Below are positions 57,341-64,000 of a stretch of 64,000 bases of DNA, piece after piece. This stretch comes from Massilia phosphatilytica (GTDB taxonomy: Bacteria > Pseudomonadota > Gammaproteobacteria > Burkholderiales > Burkholderiaceae_D), in assembly GCF_002968015.1 (NCBI RefSeq), contig NZ_PUIP01000003.1, positions 124,001-188,000 on the forward strand, in the 5' to 3' direction. The position numbers were made by a program, and so were the translations under genes. The notes under the pieces were generated by a model. That model was not told the DNA's origin, ran no database searches, and was given only the letters and a program-made list of their open reading frames with translations. Numbering within the stretch: the stretch's first letter is position 1; each line of letters begins with the position of its first letter.

Positions 57341-58318
57341 TCAGGCGCGCACGACCCGCTGGTCGATGACGCCGAACGGCGCATCGCCCGCCGCGCCGCG
57401 CGCGCCCATGTGCACCCGGTCGCCGAAGCGCATGAATTGCGTGCGCGGTTCGCCGTGGTCGATGATCTCGATGACGCGGCGCTCCGCGATGCAGGCGGAG
57501 CCCACGGCGCGGTCCGCATTCGACACGGTGCCCGAGCCGACGATCGTCCCCGCTCCCAGCCTGCGCGTGCGCGCCGCATGCGCGACCAGTTCACCGAAGT
57601 CGAAATTCATCTCGCGGCCGTTCGGGTGACCGAACGAAGCGCCATTCCATTCGACCTGCAAGTCGAGGTGCACACGGCCGTCGCGCCACGCCTCGCCCAA
57701 TTCGTCCGGCGTGACGGCGACGGGCGCGAAGCTCGTCGACGGCTTCGCCTGCAGGAAGCCGAACCCGCTTTTCATTTCGCGCGGGCCCAGCGCGCGCAGG
57801 CTCCAGTCGTTTAATTGCACGACCAGGCGCACCGCCGCCAAGGCCTGCGCGGGCGTCGCGCCCATCGGCACCTTGTCGACGATGACGCCGTACTCCCCTT
57901 CGAAGTCGATGCCCAGCGCCTCATCCGGCAGCGGCACGTCGTCGCGCGGGCCGAGGAAGTCGTCGGACGCGCCCTGGTACATCACGGGCACCGTATCGAA
58001 GTCGGGGATGGGCGGCGTGTTGAATGCGCGTTCCATCAGGCGGCCGTGGTTCAGGAACGCGGACGCGTCGCACCACTGGAAAGTGCGCGGCAGCGGCGCC
58101 ATGCACTGCGCGGCATCAAACTCGAACGCGCCGGCCGCGCGGCCGCCGTTCAGCGCGTCCGACAGCGCCTGCAGGCGCGGGGCGGCGCCCGCCCAGCGCT
58201 CGAGTGCCGCCAGCAGGTTCGGGGCGACGTCCGCCGCCGCCGCGGCGTGGCGCAGGTCGCGTGACACGACGAGCAGCCGGCCGTCCGGCGATCCATCGCG
58301 ATAAGTTGCCAGTTTCAT
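57341..58318 (-). CDS. Fumarylacetoacetate-hydrolase-family protein (second copy)
   Basis: 325 residues from the ATG at 58318. Longer FAH type: MKLATYRDGSPDGRLLVVSRDLRHA, FQWCDASAFLNHGRLMERAF, GIDFEGEYGVIVDKVPMGATPAQAL (metal-site E-x-E), KPSTSFAPVAVTPDELG and GAGTIVGSGTVSNADRAVG. It is likely a C-C hydrolase or hydratase for a ring-cleavage product, last of the leftward operon that starts at 62763. It is distinct in length and sequence from the FAH protein at 24232. Confidence 0.87.
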   Translation of the reverse strand: MKLATYRDGSPDGRLLVVSRDLRHAAAAADVAPNLLAALERWAGAAPRLQALSDALNGGRAAGAFEFDAAQCMAPLPRTFQWCDASAFLNHGRLMERAFNTPPIPDFDTVPVMYQGASDDFLGPRDDVPLPDEALGIDFEGEYGVIVDKVPMGATPAQALAAVRLVVQLNDWSLRALGPREMKSGFGFLQAKPSTSFAPVAVTPDELGEAWRDGRVHLDLQVEWNGASFGHPNGREMNFDFGELVAHAARTRRLGAGTIVGSGTVSNADRAVGSACIAERRVIEIIDHGEPRTQFMRFGDRVHMGARGAAGDAPFGVIDQRVVRA

Positions 58319-58328
58319 GTCGCCTCCT

Positions 58329-59141
58329 TCAGCCGCGCGGCAACGCGAGCAGGGCGTCGTCGACAATGGCCACGGCGCGCGTCCAGCCGGCTGATCCCGC
58401 ACGCACCTTGTGCGGGAAGCAGGACACGTAAAAACCGTGGCCCGGCAGCGCTTCCAGGTTGTGCAGCTTCTCCAGGTGGCAGTAGCCGATGTCGCGCCCA
58501 GCCTTGTGGCCTTCCCAGATCAGCGACACGTCGCCCGTCTCGGCGATCTTCTTCGCCGTGTACGCGAACGGTGCATCCCAGCTCCACGCATCCGTGCCGG
58601 TGAGGCGCACGCCCCGCTCCAGCAGGTACATCGTCGCTTCATAGCCCATGCCGCAACCGGCCGACACGTAGTCGTTGTGGCCGTAGCGGCTGCCGGCGCG
58701 GGTGTTGACCATGACGATGTCCAGCGGCTGCAGGTCGTGGCCGATGCGCTTCAGTTCCGCTTCCACGTCCGCGGCCGTGGCCACGTAACCGTCCGGGAAG
58801 TGGCGGAAATCCAGTTTCACGCCGGGCTGGAAGCACCACTCCAGCGGCACCTCGTCGATGGTGATCGACTTCTTTTTCTCGCCCGTCTTCGCGTCCATCG
58901 TGGAGTGAAAATGGTATGGGGCGTCCAGGTGCGTGCCGCTGTGCGTCGTCATGGTGACCCACTCAGCGGCCGCAGCTTCGCCGTCGGGAAAATCGGCCGG
59001 CGTGGTCCCCGGGATCATCATCATGAATTCGGGGAGCGTGTCCTGGTGCTTCTGGTACGTGATCTTCGGCGCGAGCGGCGGCGGATCGGACAGGACTTCG
59101 TTTTCCAGGTAGATCGACAGGTCAATGAATTGTCGGGTCAT
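58329..59141 (-). CDS. Cyclase-family (kynurenine-formamidase-like) hydrolase
   Basis: 270 residues with the metal motif HSGTHLDAPYHF (about 67-78) of the cyclase/KynB family, plus FIDLSIYLENEV at the N-terminus and DIVMVNTRAGSRYGHNDYV. Members hydrolyse formamides, lactones or cyclic enol intermediates, or act in isatin and polyketide metabolism. Position between an FAD monooxygenase and an FAH protein suggests opening of a lactone or hydrolysis of a ring-cleavage product. SD TGAGGAATT. Confidence 0.85.
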   Translation of the reverse strand: MTRQFIDLSIYLENEVLSDPPPLAPKITYQKHQDTLPEFMMMIPGTTPADFPDGEAAAAEWVTMTTHSGTHLDAPYHFHSTMDAKTGEKKKSITIDEVPLEWCFQPGVKLDFRHFPDGYVATAADVEAELKRIGHDLQPLDIVMVNTRAGSRYGHNDYVSAGCGMGYEATMYLLERGVRLTGTDAWSWDAPFAYTAKKIAETGDVSLIWEGHKAGRDIGYCHLEKLHNLEALPGHGFYVSCFPHKVRAGSAGWTRAVAIVDDALLALPRG

Positions 59142-59150
59142 GGTAATTCC

Positions 59151-60281
59151 TCAGATGGGTGCCGCGAGCGCGGCCAGCGTGGCGCGCATGATGCGGGCAT
59201 GTTCTTCCTTGTCGCCGCCGGCGATCTCGATCTCGCCGAGGCGGGCAGAGTTCTGCACGACCATGCGGCAGCGCTCCCAGCGCCGCGCGAGGTAGCGGTC
59301 CAGCGCCTGGTCCACGCTGCCGGCGCGCGCCAGCTCGTCGGCCAGCACGAGCGCATCCTCGATGCCGATGCAGGCGCCGGATGCCATGTGCGGCGTCGTC
59401 GTGTGCACGGTGTCGCCGATCAGGACGACGCGGCCCTTGTACCAGGGACTCGGCATCAGCAGCGCTTCCAGCGGGCGGTAGATGATCTGCGAGTCTTCGT
59501 TCAGCGCCTCGCGCACGCGCTGCAGGCGCGGATCCGGGAACGGCGCCAGAAGCGCCTTCACGCGCGCCAGGAATTCGGACGGGTCGATGTAGTCGTTCGT
59601 TGCGCGGTCTTCCGTCACGAACAGGTACATCTCGCCCTTCGACACCGGGTTCAGGCCCGGCTTGATCTTCGGACCGAGCCACATCATCGTGCCGTTGATG
59701 TCGGCGGGACGCGGCAGCACCGCGCGCCACACGCCCTGGCCGGTGTACGCCGGTTTCGGTGCGTCCGGGAACACCGCATCGCGTACCTTCGAATACAGGC
59801 CGTCGGCGCCGATCACGAGGTCGTAGCGGGACGTGGTGCCATCGGTGAACGTGACGTCGACGCCGCCGGCGTCCTGTTCGATGCGCGTGAAGGTGCAGCC
59901 CAGGCGCACGTTCGCGCCTGATGCGCGCGTGGCATCAGCCAGGATGCGCGCCAGCGTGGGCCGCATGATCGCGCCGTTGCCCGGTACGTCGGGACCGGCC
60001 AGGCGCGGCGTCGGCAGTTCGGCCACCTTCTGGCCGGTCGGGATGTGGATCTCGACGCCGTCCGATGCGGCGCCCTCGGCCAGGTAAGCGTCGATCACGC
60101 CCAGTTGCACGAGCGCGCGCATGGTCGCGCCGCCCAGGCTGATGCCGGCGCCGTACGAGCGCCAGCCCGGGTCGATCTCGACCAGGTCGACGTCGAAGTC
60201 GCGCTTGCGCAATTCGATGGCGGCGGCCATGCCGGAAAAGCCGCCGCCGATGATAAGAACCTTCTTTACGGGCACTGCCAT
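59151..60281 (-). CDS. FAD-dependent monooxygenase (salicylate-hydroxylase-like)
   Basis: 376 residues from the ATG at 60281 (SD GAGGAGAC). KKVLIIGGGFSGMAAAIELRKRDFDVDLVE (FAD GxGxxG), VIGADGLYSKVRDAVFP (DG motif) and GRVVLIGDTVHTTTPHMASGACIGIEDALVLADEL place it in the small class A hydroxylase group. GDTVHTTTPHMASGA resembles salicylate and 6-hydroxynicotinate hydroxylases. It probably hydroxylates or oxidatively decarboxylates an aromatic acid to the catechol opened by the dioxygenase encoded upstream in the same operon. Confidence 0.87.
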   Translation of the reverse strand: MAVPVKKVLIIGGGFSGMAAAIELRKRDFDVDLVEIDPGWRSYGAGISLGGATMRALVQLGVIDAYLAEGAASDGVEIHIPTGQKVAELPTPRLAGPDVPGNGAIMRPTLARILADATRASGANVRLGCTFTRIEQDAGGVDVTFTDGTTSRYDLVIGADGLYSKVRDAVFPDAPKPAYTGQGVWRAVLPRPADINGTMMWLGPKIKPGLNPVSKGEMYLFVTEDRATNDYIDPSEFLARVKALLAPFPDPRLQRVREALNEDSQIIYRPLEALLMPSPWYKGRVVLIGDTVHTTTPHMASGACIGIEDALVLADELARAGSVDQALDRYLARRWERCRMVVQNSARLGEIEIAGGDKEEHARIMRATLAALAAPI

Positions 60282-60282
60282 G

Positions 60283-60630
60283 TCATGTCTCCTCTTCACC
60301 TTGCAGGCGAATGTTGATGCTTCCCACCGCCGTGACGGTCAGTTCCACGGGTTCCAGCCGCTGGCCCAGGCAGGGGCCCAGCGTGCAGACACCGGTCTCG
60401 ATGTCGAACTGCGCACCGTGCGCCGCGCACACGATGCGGTCGCGCGCGGCGTTCAGGTATTCGTCCTTGCGCCAGGCCATCGGCGTACCGCCGTGGTGCG
60501 GACAGGCGTCGCGCCAGCCGTGGATCGTAGCACCCCGGCGCACCAGCAACACCGTGTCCTGGCCAGTCCGGCCGGGATCGAAGCCGCGCGATGCGCCATC
60601 CGGCAGGTCGTCGAGCCGGCACAGGATCAC
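60283..60630 (-). CDS. Rieske [2Fe-2S] ferredoxin
   Basis: 115 residues from a GTG at 60630 preceded by GAAAGG (an upstream in-frame GTG at 60660 would overlap the dioxygenase by 29 bp). Rieske ligands Cys43-x-His45 and Cys68-x2-His71 (CPHHGG...CAAHGAQFD). It would carry electrons to an oxygenase, but no ring-hydroxylating oxygenase or reductase is encoded nearby; it may serve the flavin monooxygenase or reactivate the extradiol iron, as XylT-type ferredoxins do (those are plant-type, not Rieske). Confidence 0.85.
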   Translation of the reverse strand: MILCRLDDLPDGASRGFDPGRTGQDTVLLVRRGATIHGWRDACPHHGGTPMAWRKDEYLNAARDRIVCAAHGAQFDIETGVCTLGPCLGQRLEPVELTVTAVGSINIRLQGEEET

Positions 60631-60631
60631 G

Positions 60632-61576
60632 TCAATGCCTTTCGCCGGCACCGGCGGCACCCGGCGGCGGTCCGCCCGGCGCCCATTTGTCGCGCTGTTG
60701 GAACAGGAACAGTTGCGACGCGTCTGCGCTCATCGGTATCGCACGCGCAGCCCACTGCTCGTCGTGCAGGTCCATGTCGGCGTCGTACTCGACGTGGCAG
60801 CCGAGCGGGCTGTTGAAGTACCAGAACCAGTTCGAGCCCATCTTGTGCCGGCCCGGGCCCCAGAACGACTGGTAGCCCTTGTTGACGAAGCGCGTGCCGG
60901 CCTGCAGGACTTCCGTCGGGCCGCCCATATGGAACGTGAAGTGCTCGCAACCCTTCATGAACGGCGGCGTCTGGATCAGGAACAAGGTGTGGTGGTCGTC
61001 CGTGCCGGCGGGTTTCAGGAACGGCCCGGCGCCCAGCAGGCGGTCGGTGCAACGGAAGCCGAGACGATCGACATAGAAGGCTTCCGCCCTGGCCGTGTCG
61101 GGCACGAAGTACACGACGTGCGACAGGGTGCGGGGCAGCGCCGGCGCGTTCTCGTCGACGGCTGTGTGGTTCACGGGACGGTTCGGGGCGCCCGGTGCGT
61201 TCACCGCCTCGGCCGGCAGGTCCAGCGGACGGCGCGCCGTCACCTGGAAACCGAGCACGAAGCCCATGTCGTCCGCCGCCTCGATGCTGCCATCGGCCAG
61301 TGTGCGCACGTCGCGGTCGCGCTGGAGTTCCACGGCAATGGCGTCCAGCGCCTGCTGGTCAGCCACCCCGTAGATCGTCTTGCGCAGCATGCTCGCGGTG
61401 CCGAGCGGCGCCGGCAGCGCCGGGTCGTCCTTGTGCGCCAGGACGATCGCGGTGCCGTCGAGCGCCTCGAAGCGCCCGGCGCCGACGTGGGTCAGGCCGT
61501 AGTCGGTCAGGTACAGTGCGCAGGCTTCGACGTCGTCGACGCCGAAGACCAGCGCGTCGGGTCCAATGATATTCAT
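60632..61576 (-). CDS. Type I extradiol (VOC) ring-cleavage dioxygenase (second copy)
   Basis: 314 residues from the ATG at 61576. Iron ligands expected in the C-terminal module are His153 (LSHVVYF), His212 (CEHFTFH) and Glu263 (CHVEYDAD). The protein differs clearly from the dioxygenase at 25203, so it is not a recent duplicate. KMGSNWFWYFNSPLGCHVEYDAD is typical of VOC enzymes acting on substituted catechols. It follows the C-C hydrolase by 26 bp and precedes the Rieske ferredoxin. Confidence 0.88.
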   Translation of the reverse strand: MNIIGPDALVFGVDDVEACALYLTDYGLTHVGAGRFEALDGTAIVLAHKDDPALPAPLGTASMLRKTIYGVADQQALDAIAVELQRDRDVRTLADGSIEAADDMGFVLGFQVTARRPLDLPAEAVNAPGAPNRPVNHTAVDENAPALPRTLSHVVYFVPDTARAEAFYVDRLGFRCTDRLLGAGPFLKPAGTDDHHTLFLIQTPPFMKGCEHFTFHMGGPTEVLQAGTRFVNKGYQSFWGPGRHKMGSNWFWYFNSPLGCHVEYDADMDLHDEQWAARAIPMSADASQLFLFQQRDKWAPGGPPPGAAGAGERH

Positions 61577-61602
61577 GTGTGTCTCTCGATCTCGTTCAAT
61601 GT

Positions 61603-62763
61603 TCAGAGGGCGGTGCGGCCGCCCAGGTTTTCGGCCACCCAGTCGGCGATCCAGGCGCCGGCGTTGGCCGAGTTGTCGAAGCTGGAGTGCTGCACGCCGC
61701 CTTCGCGCTCGGTGAACACCTTCAGCTCGCGCTTCGGGCTGTTCACCAGTTGTTCGTACGTGCGCTCGGCCCAGTGCAGCGGGATCTGCGAGTCCTTCTG
61801 GCCGTGCGTGACGAGGAACGGCACCTTGATGCGGTCGAGGATGCCGTCCAGGTGGACGTTCTCGGCAATGCGCATGAAGTCGTCCTGGTCCTTCGCGCCC
61901 CACACCCAGCGCACGTGTTCCCAGTAATGCGGCACGGGGAAGCTGCCCTCCTTCGCAAGCCGTTTCTTCTGCACGTCGCGCCAGTCGTGGTTCGCGCCCC
62001 ACACGACGCCCAGTGCGAAGCGCGGCTCGAACGCCACGGCGCGCGGGCAGTAGTAGCCGCCCAGCGACACGCCTTCCAGACCGATACGTTTCGCGTCGAC
62101 GTCGGCGCGCGTTTCGAGCCAGTCCACGACCTTGCTGGCCCAGCGCTCGCTGTCGTACACGGCATGCATGCCGTGCAGGCGCAGCGCCTCGCCGGTGCCC
62201 GGCTGGTCGATGACCAGGGAGGAGACGCCCCGCTTCGCCAGCCAGGCCGGCAGGCCGACGCGGTATTTCATCTCCTTGGTCGAATCGAGGCCGTTGACCT
62301 GCACGAGGATCGGTGCGGGGCCGTCGACGTTTTCCGCGCGCACCAGCAGGCCGGAGATGACCCCGTCACCGTACGGGATCTCGACGCGCTCGCAGTTTTC
62401 GCCGGACAGCTTCACGCCGCGCGCGAACACGTCGAGAAACCGACGATAAAGCTCAACGCGCCCCGGCGCGCCGTGCGCCTGCAGGCGTTCGGCCGTCAAC
62501 AGGTAGGTCGCGGCACGGCTGTACTTGTCGCCGGCGGAGATCAGGCGGCCGCGCGCCTCGTCCTCTTCCGCGAGGCCGCACAGCTTGTCGGCCATGTTGG
62601 ACCACGTTTCACGAAAGGCCTTCGTGCCGGCGGCATCGGGCTGCTTCGCCGCGTCCTGCAGCGGGGCGCACATCGCTTCGATCTCGCCGATGCGGGCGCC
62701 CATCTCGATCGCCAGGTCGACGGAGAGGTTCCAGACGTAATTGGTTGGGAAATACTTGAACAT
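61603..62763 (-). CDS. Alpha/beta hydrolase of the DHPON/FrsA-like C-C hydrolase group
   Basis: 386 residues. An N-terminal helical cap (YVWNLSVDLAIEMGARIGEIEAM) precedes the hydrolase core with Ser233 (LEGVSLGG), Asp324 (THGQKDSQIP) and His359 (GGVQHSSFD). The length and cap are those of 2,6-dihydropseudooxynicotine hydrolase-like proteins, which split C-C bonds beside a carbonyl. It is first gene of the second ring-cleavage operon, 114 bp downstream of a GATA-type LysR site. It could split the C3 bridge of a flavonoid-like ketone or a ring-cleavage diketone (inference). Confidence 0.82.
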   Translation of the reverse strand: MFKYFPTNYVWNLSVDLAIEMGARIGEIEAMCAPLQDAAKQPDAAGTKAFRETWSNMADKLCGLAEEDEARGRLISAGDKYSRAATYLLTAERLQAHGAPGRVELYRRFLDVFARGVKLSGENCERVEIPYGDGVISGLLVRAENVDGPAPILVQVNGLDSTKEMKYRVGLPAWLAKRGVSSLVIDQPGTGEALRLHGMHAVYDSERWASKVVDWLETRADVDAKRIGLEGVSLGGYYCPRAVAFEPRFALGVVWGANHDWRDVQKKRLAKEGSFPVPHYWEHVRWVWGAKDQDDFMRIAENVHLDGILDRIKVPFLVTHGQKDSQIPLHWAERTYEQLVNSPKRELKVFTEREGGVQHSSFDNSANAGAWIADWVAENLGGRTAL

Positions 62764-62828
62764 GTTGAATGCTTGGTTGATTGATCGGGGCCGGCGCCAT
62801 CCGCGCCGCTTCTGATGCGGCGATGGCT

Positions 62829-62858
62829 ACTGTACGGACCCCGGGATGGATGAGTAAA
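62829..62858 (-). promoter_or_regulatory. Putative promoter of the second ring-cleavage operon
   Basis: On the minus strand TTTACT (62858-62853), an 18-nt spacer and TACAGT (62834-62829). The inferred start is near 62822. Confidence 0.45.
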
Positions 62859-62870
62859 ATGGATTTTTCC

Positions 62871-62883
62871 CATACGAGCTATC
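62871..62883. promoter_or_regulatory. Degenerate GATA-type LysR site
   Basis: CATACGAGCTATC matches GATACCTGCTATC at 10 of 13 positions. Its centre is 48 bp from the end of the proposed -10 box, the same distance as at 21251 and 28865. Confidence 0.55.
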
Positions 62884-62922
62884 CATGGCATGAATACGAT
62901 TTCGCGACGGACAATGGGAAAA

Positions 62923-62950
62923 GCGGCGGGGCGGCAACCACCGCCCCGCC
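62923..62950 (-). terminator. Probable terminator of the Gfo/Idh gene
   Basis: GGCGGGGCGG (62925-62934), a 6-nt loop and CCGCCCCGCC (62941-62950) form a 10-bp stem, 37 bp beyond the leftward stop codon. On the minus strand the stem is followed by GCTTTTCCC, a short T-run. Confidence 0.55.
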
Positions 62951-62986
62951 AGGAAAAAGCACGCGCGCCGGCGTGCCAGGAGGGAA

Positions 62987-64000
62987 TCAGGTACTGGCCG
63001 TCAGCGCGGTCCAGGCACCCTCGGCGCAGCCCGAGGCCTGCACCGCTTCGATGAACTCGACGGCGCGCAGGCCGTCGGCTATGGTCGGGAATTCGACCCC
63101 GGCGGGCGCCGGCAGGCCCCCGCGCGCGGCCAGCAGGTGGGCCGCGATCTCACCGTAGAGCGCGGCGAAGGCTTCCAGGTAACCTTCCGGATGACCGCCG
63201 GGAATGCGGCTCACGCGCGCCGCGGCCTCGTTGGCGGCGGCCGTGCCGCGCCTGACGATCCGCGTCGGTTCGCCCAGCGGGGTCCACAACAGGTCGTCCG
63301 GCGTCTCCTGCGCCCACTGGATGCTGCCCCGGCTGCCGTACACGCCGATGCGCAGGTCGTTGGCATGGCCCGACGCCACCTGGCTGGCCCACAGCATGCC
63401 GCGCGCTCCGCCCCCGTAGCGCAGCAGCACCTGCACGTCGTCGTCGACGGCGCGCCCCGGCACGAAGCTGTTCAGCTGCGCGGCCAGCGCTTTCACGGGC
63501 TGGCCGACGATGGTGTCGGCGAGTTGCCACGCATGCGTGCCGATATCGCCGATCGCGCCGCCGCCCGCACGCGCGGGGTCGGTGCGCCAGGCAGCCTGCT
63601 TCTGGCCATCCTGCTCGATCGGCTCCGCCAGCCAGTCCTGCGCATAGCGCACGTTCACGACGCGGATCTCGCCCAGCTCCCCATCACGCACCATCCGGCG
63701 CGCGTGGCGCACCATCGGGTAGGCGGAATAATTGTGCGTCACCGCGAAGAGAAGTCCCCGCGCGCGTGCCAGATCGCGCAGCATGCGGGCGTCGGCGCTG
63801 TTCGTCGTCACCGGCTTGTCGCAGATGACGTGGATGCCGGCTTCCAGGAACGCGCGTGCGACCGGCGCGTGCATGTGGTTCGGTGTGACGATGCTGACGG
63901 CCTCGATGCCGTCGGCACGCGCGGCCTCGGCCCGCGCCATCTCCGCGTAATCGGCGTAGACGCGGTCCGGCGCGAGGCCCAGCGCGAGGCCGGAGCGGCG
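62987..64000 (-). CDS. Gfo/Idh/MocA-family oxidoreductase (N-terminus outside window)
   Basis: The frame is open to the right edge; about 337 residues are visible, so only the N-terminal NAD(P) loop is missing. Family features: GIEAVSIVTPNHMHAPVARAFLEAGIHVICDKPVTTNSADARML (the catalytic-lysine CDKP motif), GGGAIGDIGTHAWQLADTIVG, and GHPEGYLEAFAALYGEIA at the C-terminus. Such enzymes oxidise sugars, inositols or their derivatives. It is separated from the ring-cleavage operon by about 220 bp and a terminator, so it is probably not part of it; a sugar-metabolism role next to deglycosylation genes is possible. Confidence 0.9.
   Translation of the reverse strand, partial: RRSGLALGLAPDRVYADYAEMARAEAARADGIEAVSIVTPNHMHAPVARAFLEAGIHVICDKPVTTNSADARMLRDLARARGLLFAVTHNYSAYPMVRHARRMVRDGELGEIRVVNVRYAQDWLAEPIEQDGQKQAAWRTDPARAGGGAIGDIGTHAWQLADTIVGQPVKALAAQLNSFVPGRAVDDDVQVLLRYGGGARGMLWASQVASGHANDLRIGVYGSRGSIQWAQETPDDLLWTPLGEPTRIVRRGTAAANEAAARVSRIPGGHPEGYLEAFAALYGEIAAHLLAARGGLPAPAGVEFPTIADGLRAVEFIEAVQASGCAEGAWTALTAST

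Overview
The window is high-GC Gram-negative DNA. Two TonB-dependent receptors, a classical beta-proteobacterial porin, Tat and Sec leaders, stereotyped GGAGAC ribosome binding sites and two families of intergenic hairpin repeats point to Burkholderiales, most likely the Massilia/Duganella (Oxalobacteraceae) group. That placement is inferred from style and gene content, not from a search.

Layout. 0-3 kb: 3' end of maeB, a leaderless solute-binding protein, and a secreted DUF4380-like protein behind a strong hairpin. 3-8 kb: a carbohydrate-type TonB receptor and a LacI regulator separated by an AT-rich region with LacI-type operators. 8-11.5 kb: zwf and a PhaC-like alpha/beta hydrolase. 11.5-17.6 kb: vanAB with a divergent MarR, and pcaIJF with a divergent IclR regulator. 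17.6-21.2 kb: an ABM protein, a NodD-like LysR, an esterase and an amidohydrolase. 21.3-35.5 kb: a divergon, with seven leftward genes (MFS, HbpS/GlcG-like, amidohydrolase, extradiol dioxygenase, FAH hydrolase, FAD monooxygenase, GH1 beta-glucosidase) and three rightward genes (TonB receptor, GH106-type rhamnosidase, nucleoside-hydrolase-like protein). 35.5-37.6 kb: pobA and pobR. 37.6-46.6 kb: porin, tannase/feruloyl esterase, AAHS transporter, fcs, vdh, ech and a divergent MarR. 46.6-51.3 kb: an IclR regulator divergent from pcaH-pcaG-pcaB-pcaCD, the last a fused gene. 51.4-57.3 kb: two tandem hybrid histidine kinases, then a TetR and a DJ-1/PfpI protein. 57.3-62.8 kb: a second ring-cleavage operon (C-C hydrolase, extradiol dioxygenase, Rieske ferredoxin, FAD monooxygenase, cyclase, FAH). 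The right edge holds a partial Gfo/Idh/MocA oxidoreductase.

How it fits together (inference). The set reads as a complete plant-phenolic catabolic island. Glycosylated phenolics are imported; rhamnose and glucose are removed by GH106 and GH1; a polyphenol ring is hydroxylated and cleaved by the monooxygenase, extradiol dioxygenase and FAH enzymes, as in the naringenin (fde) pathway of Herbaspirillum; and the released hydroxycinnamates and hydroxybenzoates go through fcs/ech/vdh, vanAB and pobA to protocatechuate and the pca (beta-ketoadipate) pathway.

The strongest new signal is a 13-bp inverted-repeat motif, GATACCTGCTATC. It occurs three times at an exact 32-bp period before the amidohydrolase operon, once identically in the TonB/MFS divergon, and once degenerately before the second ring-cleavage operon. 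At each of these three places its centre lies 48 bp upstream of the end of a plausible -10 box, which is LysR-activator geometry. This suggests that the NodD-like LysR controls all three units.
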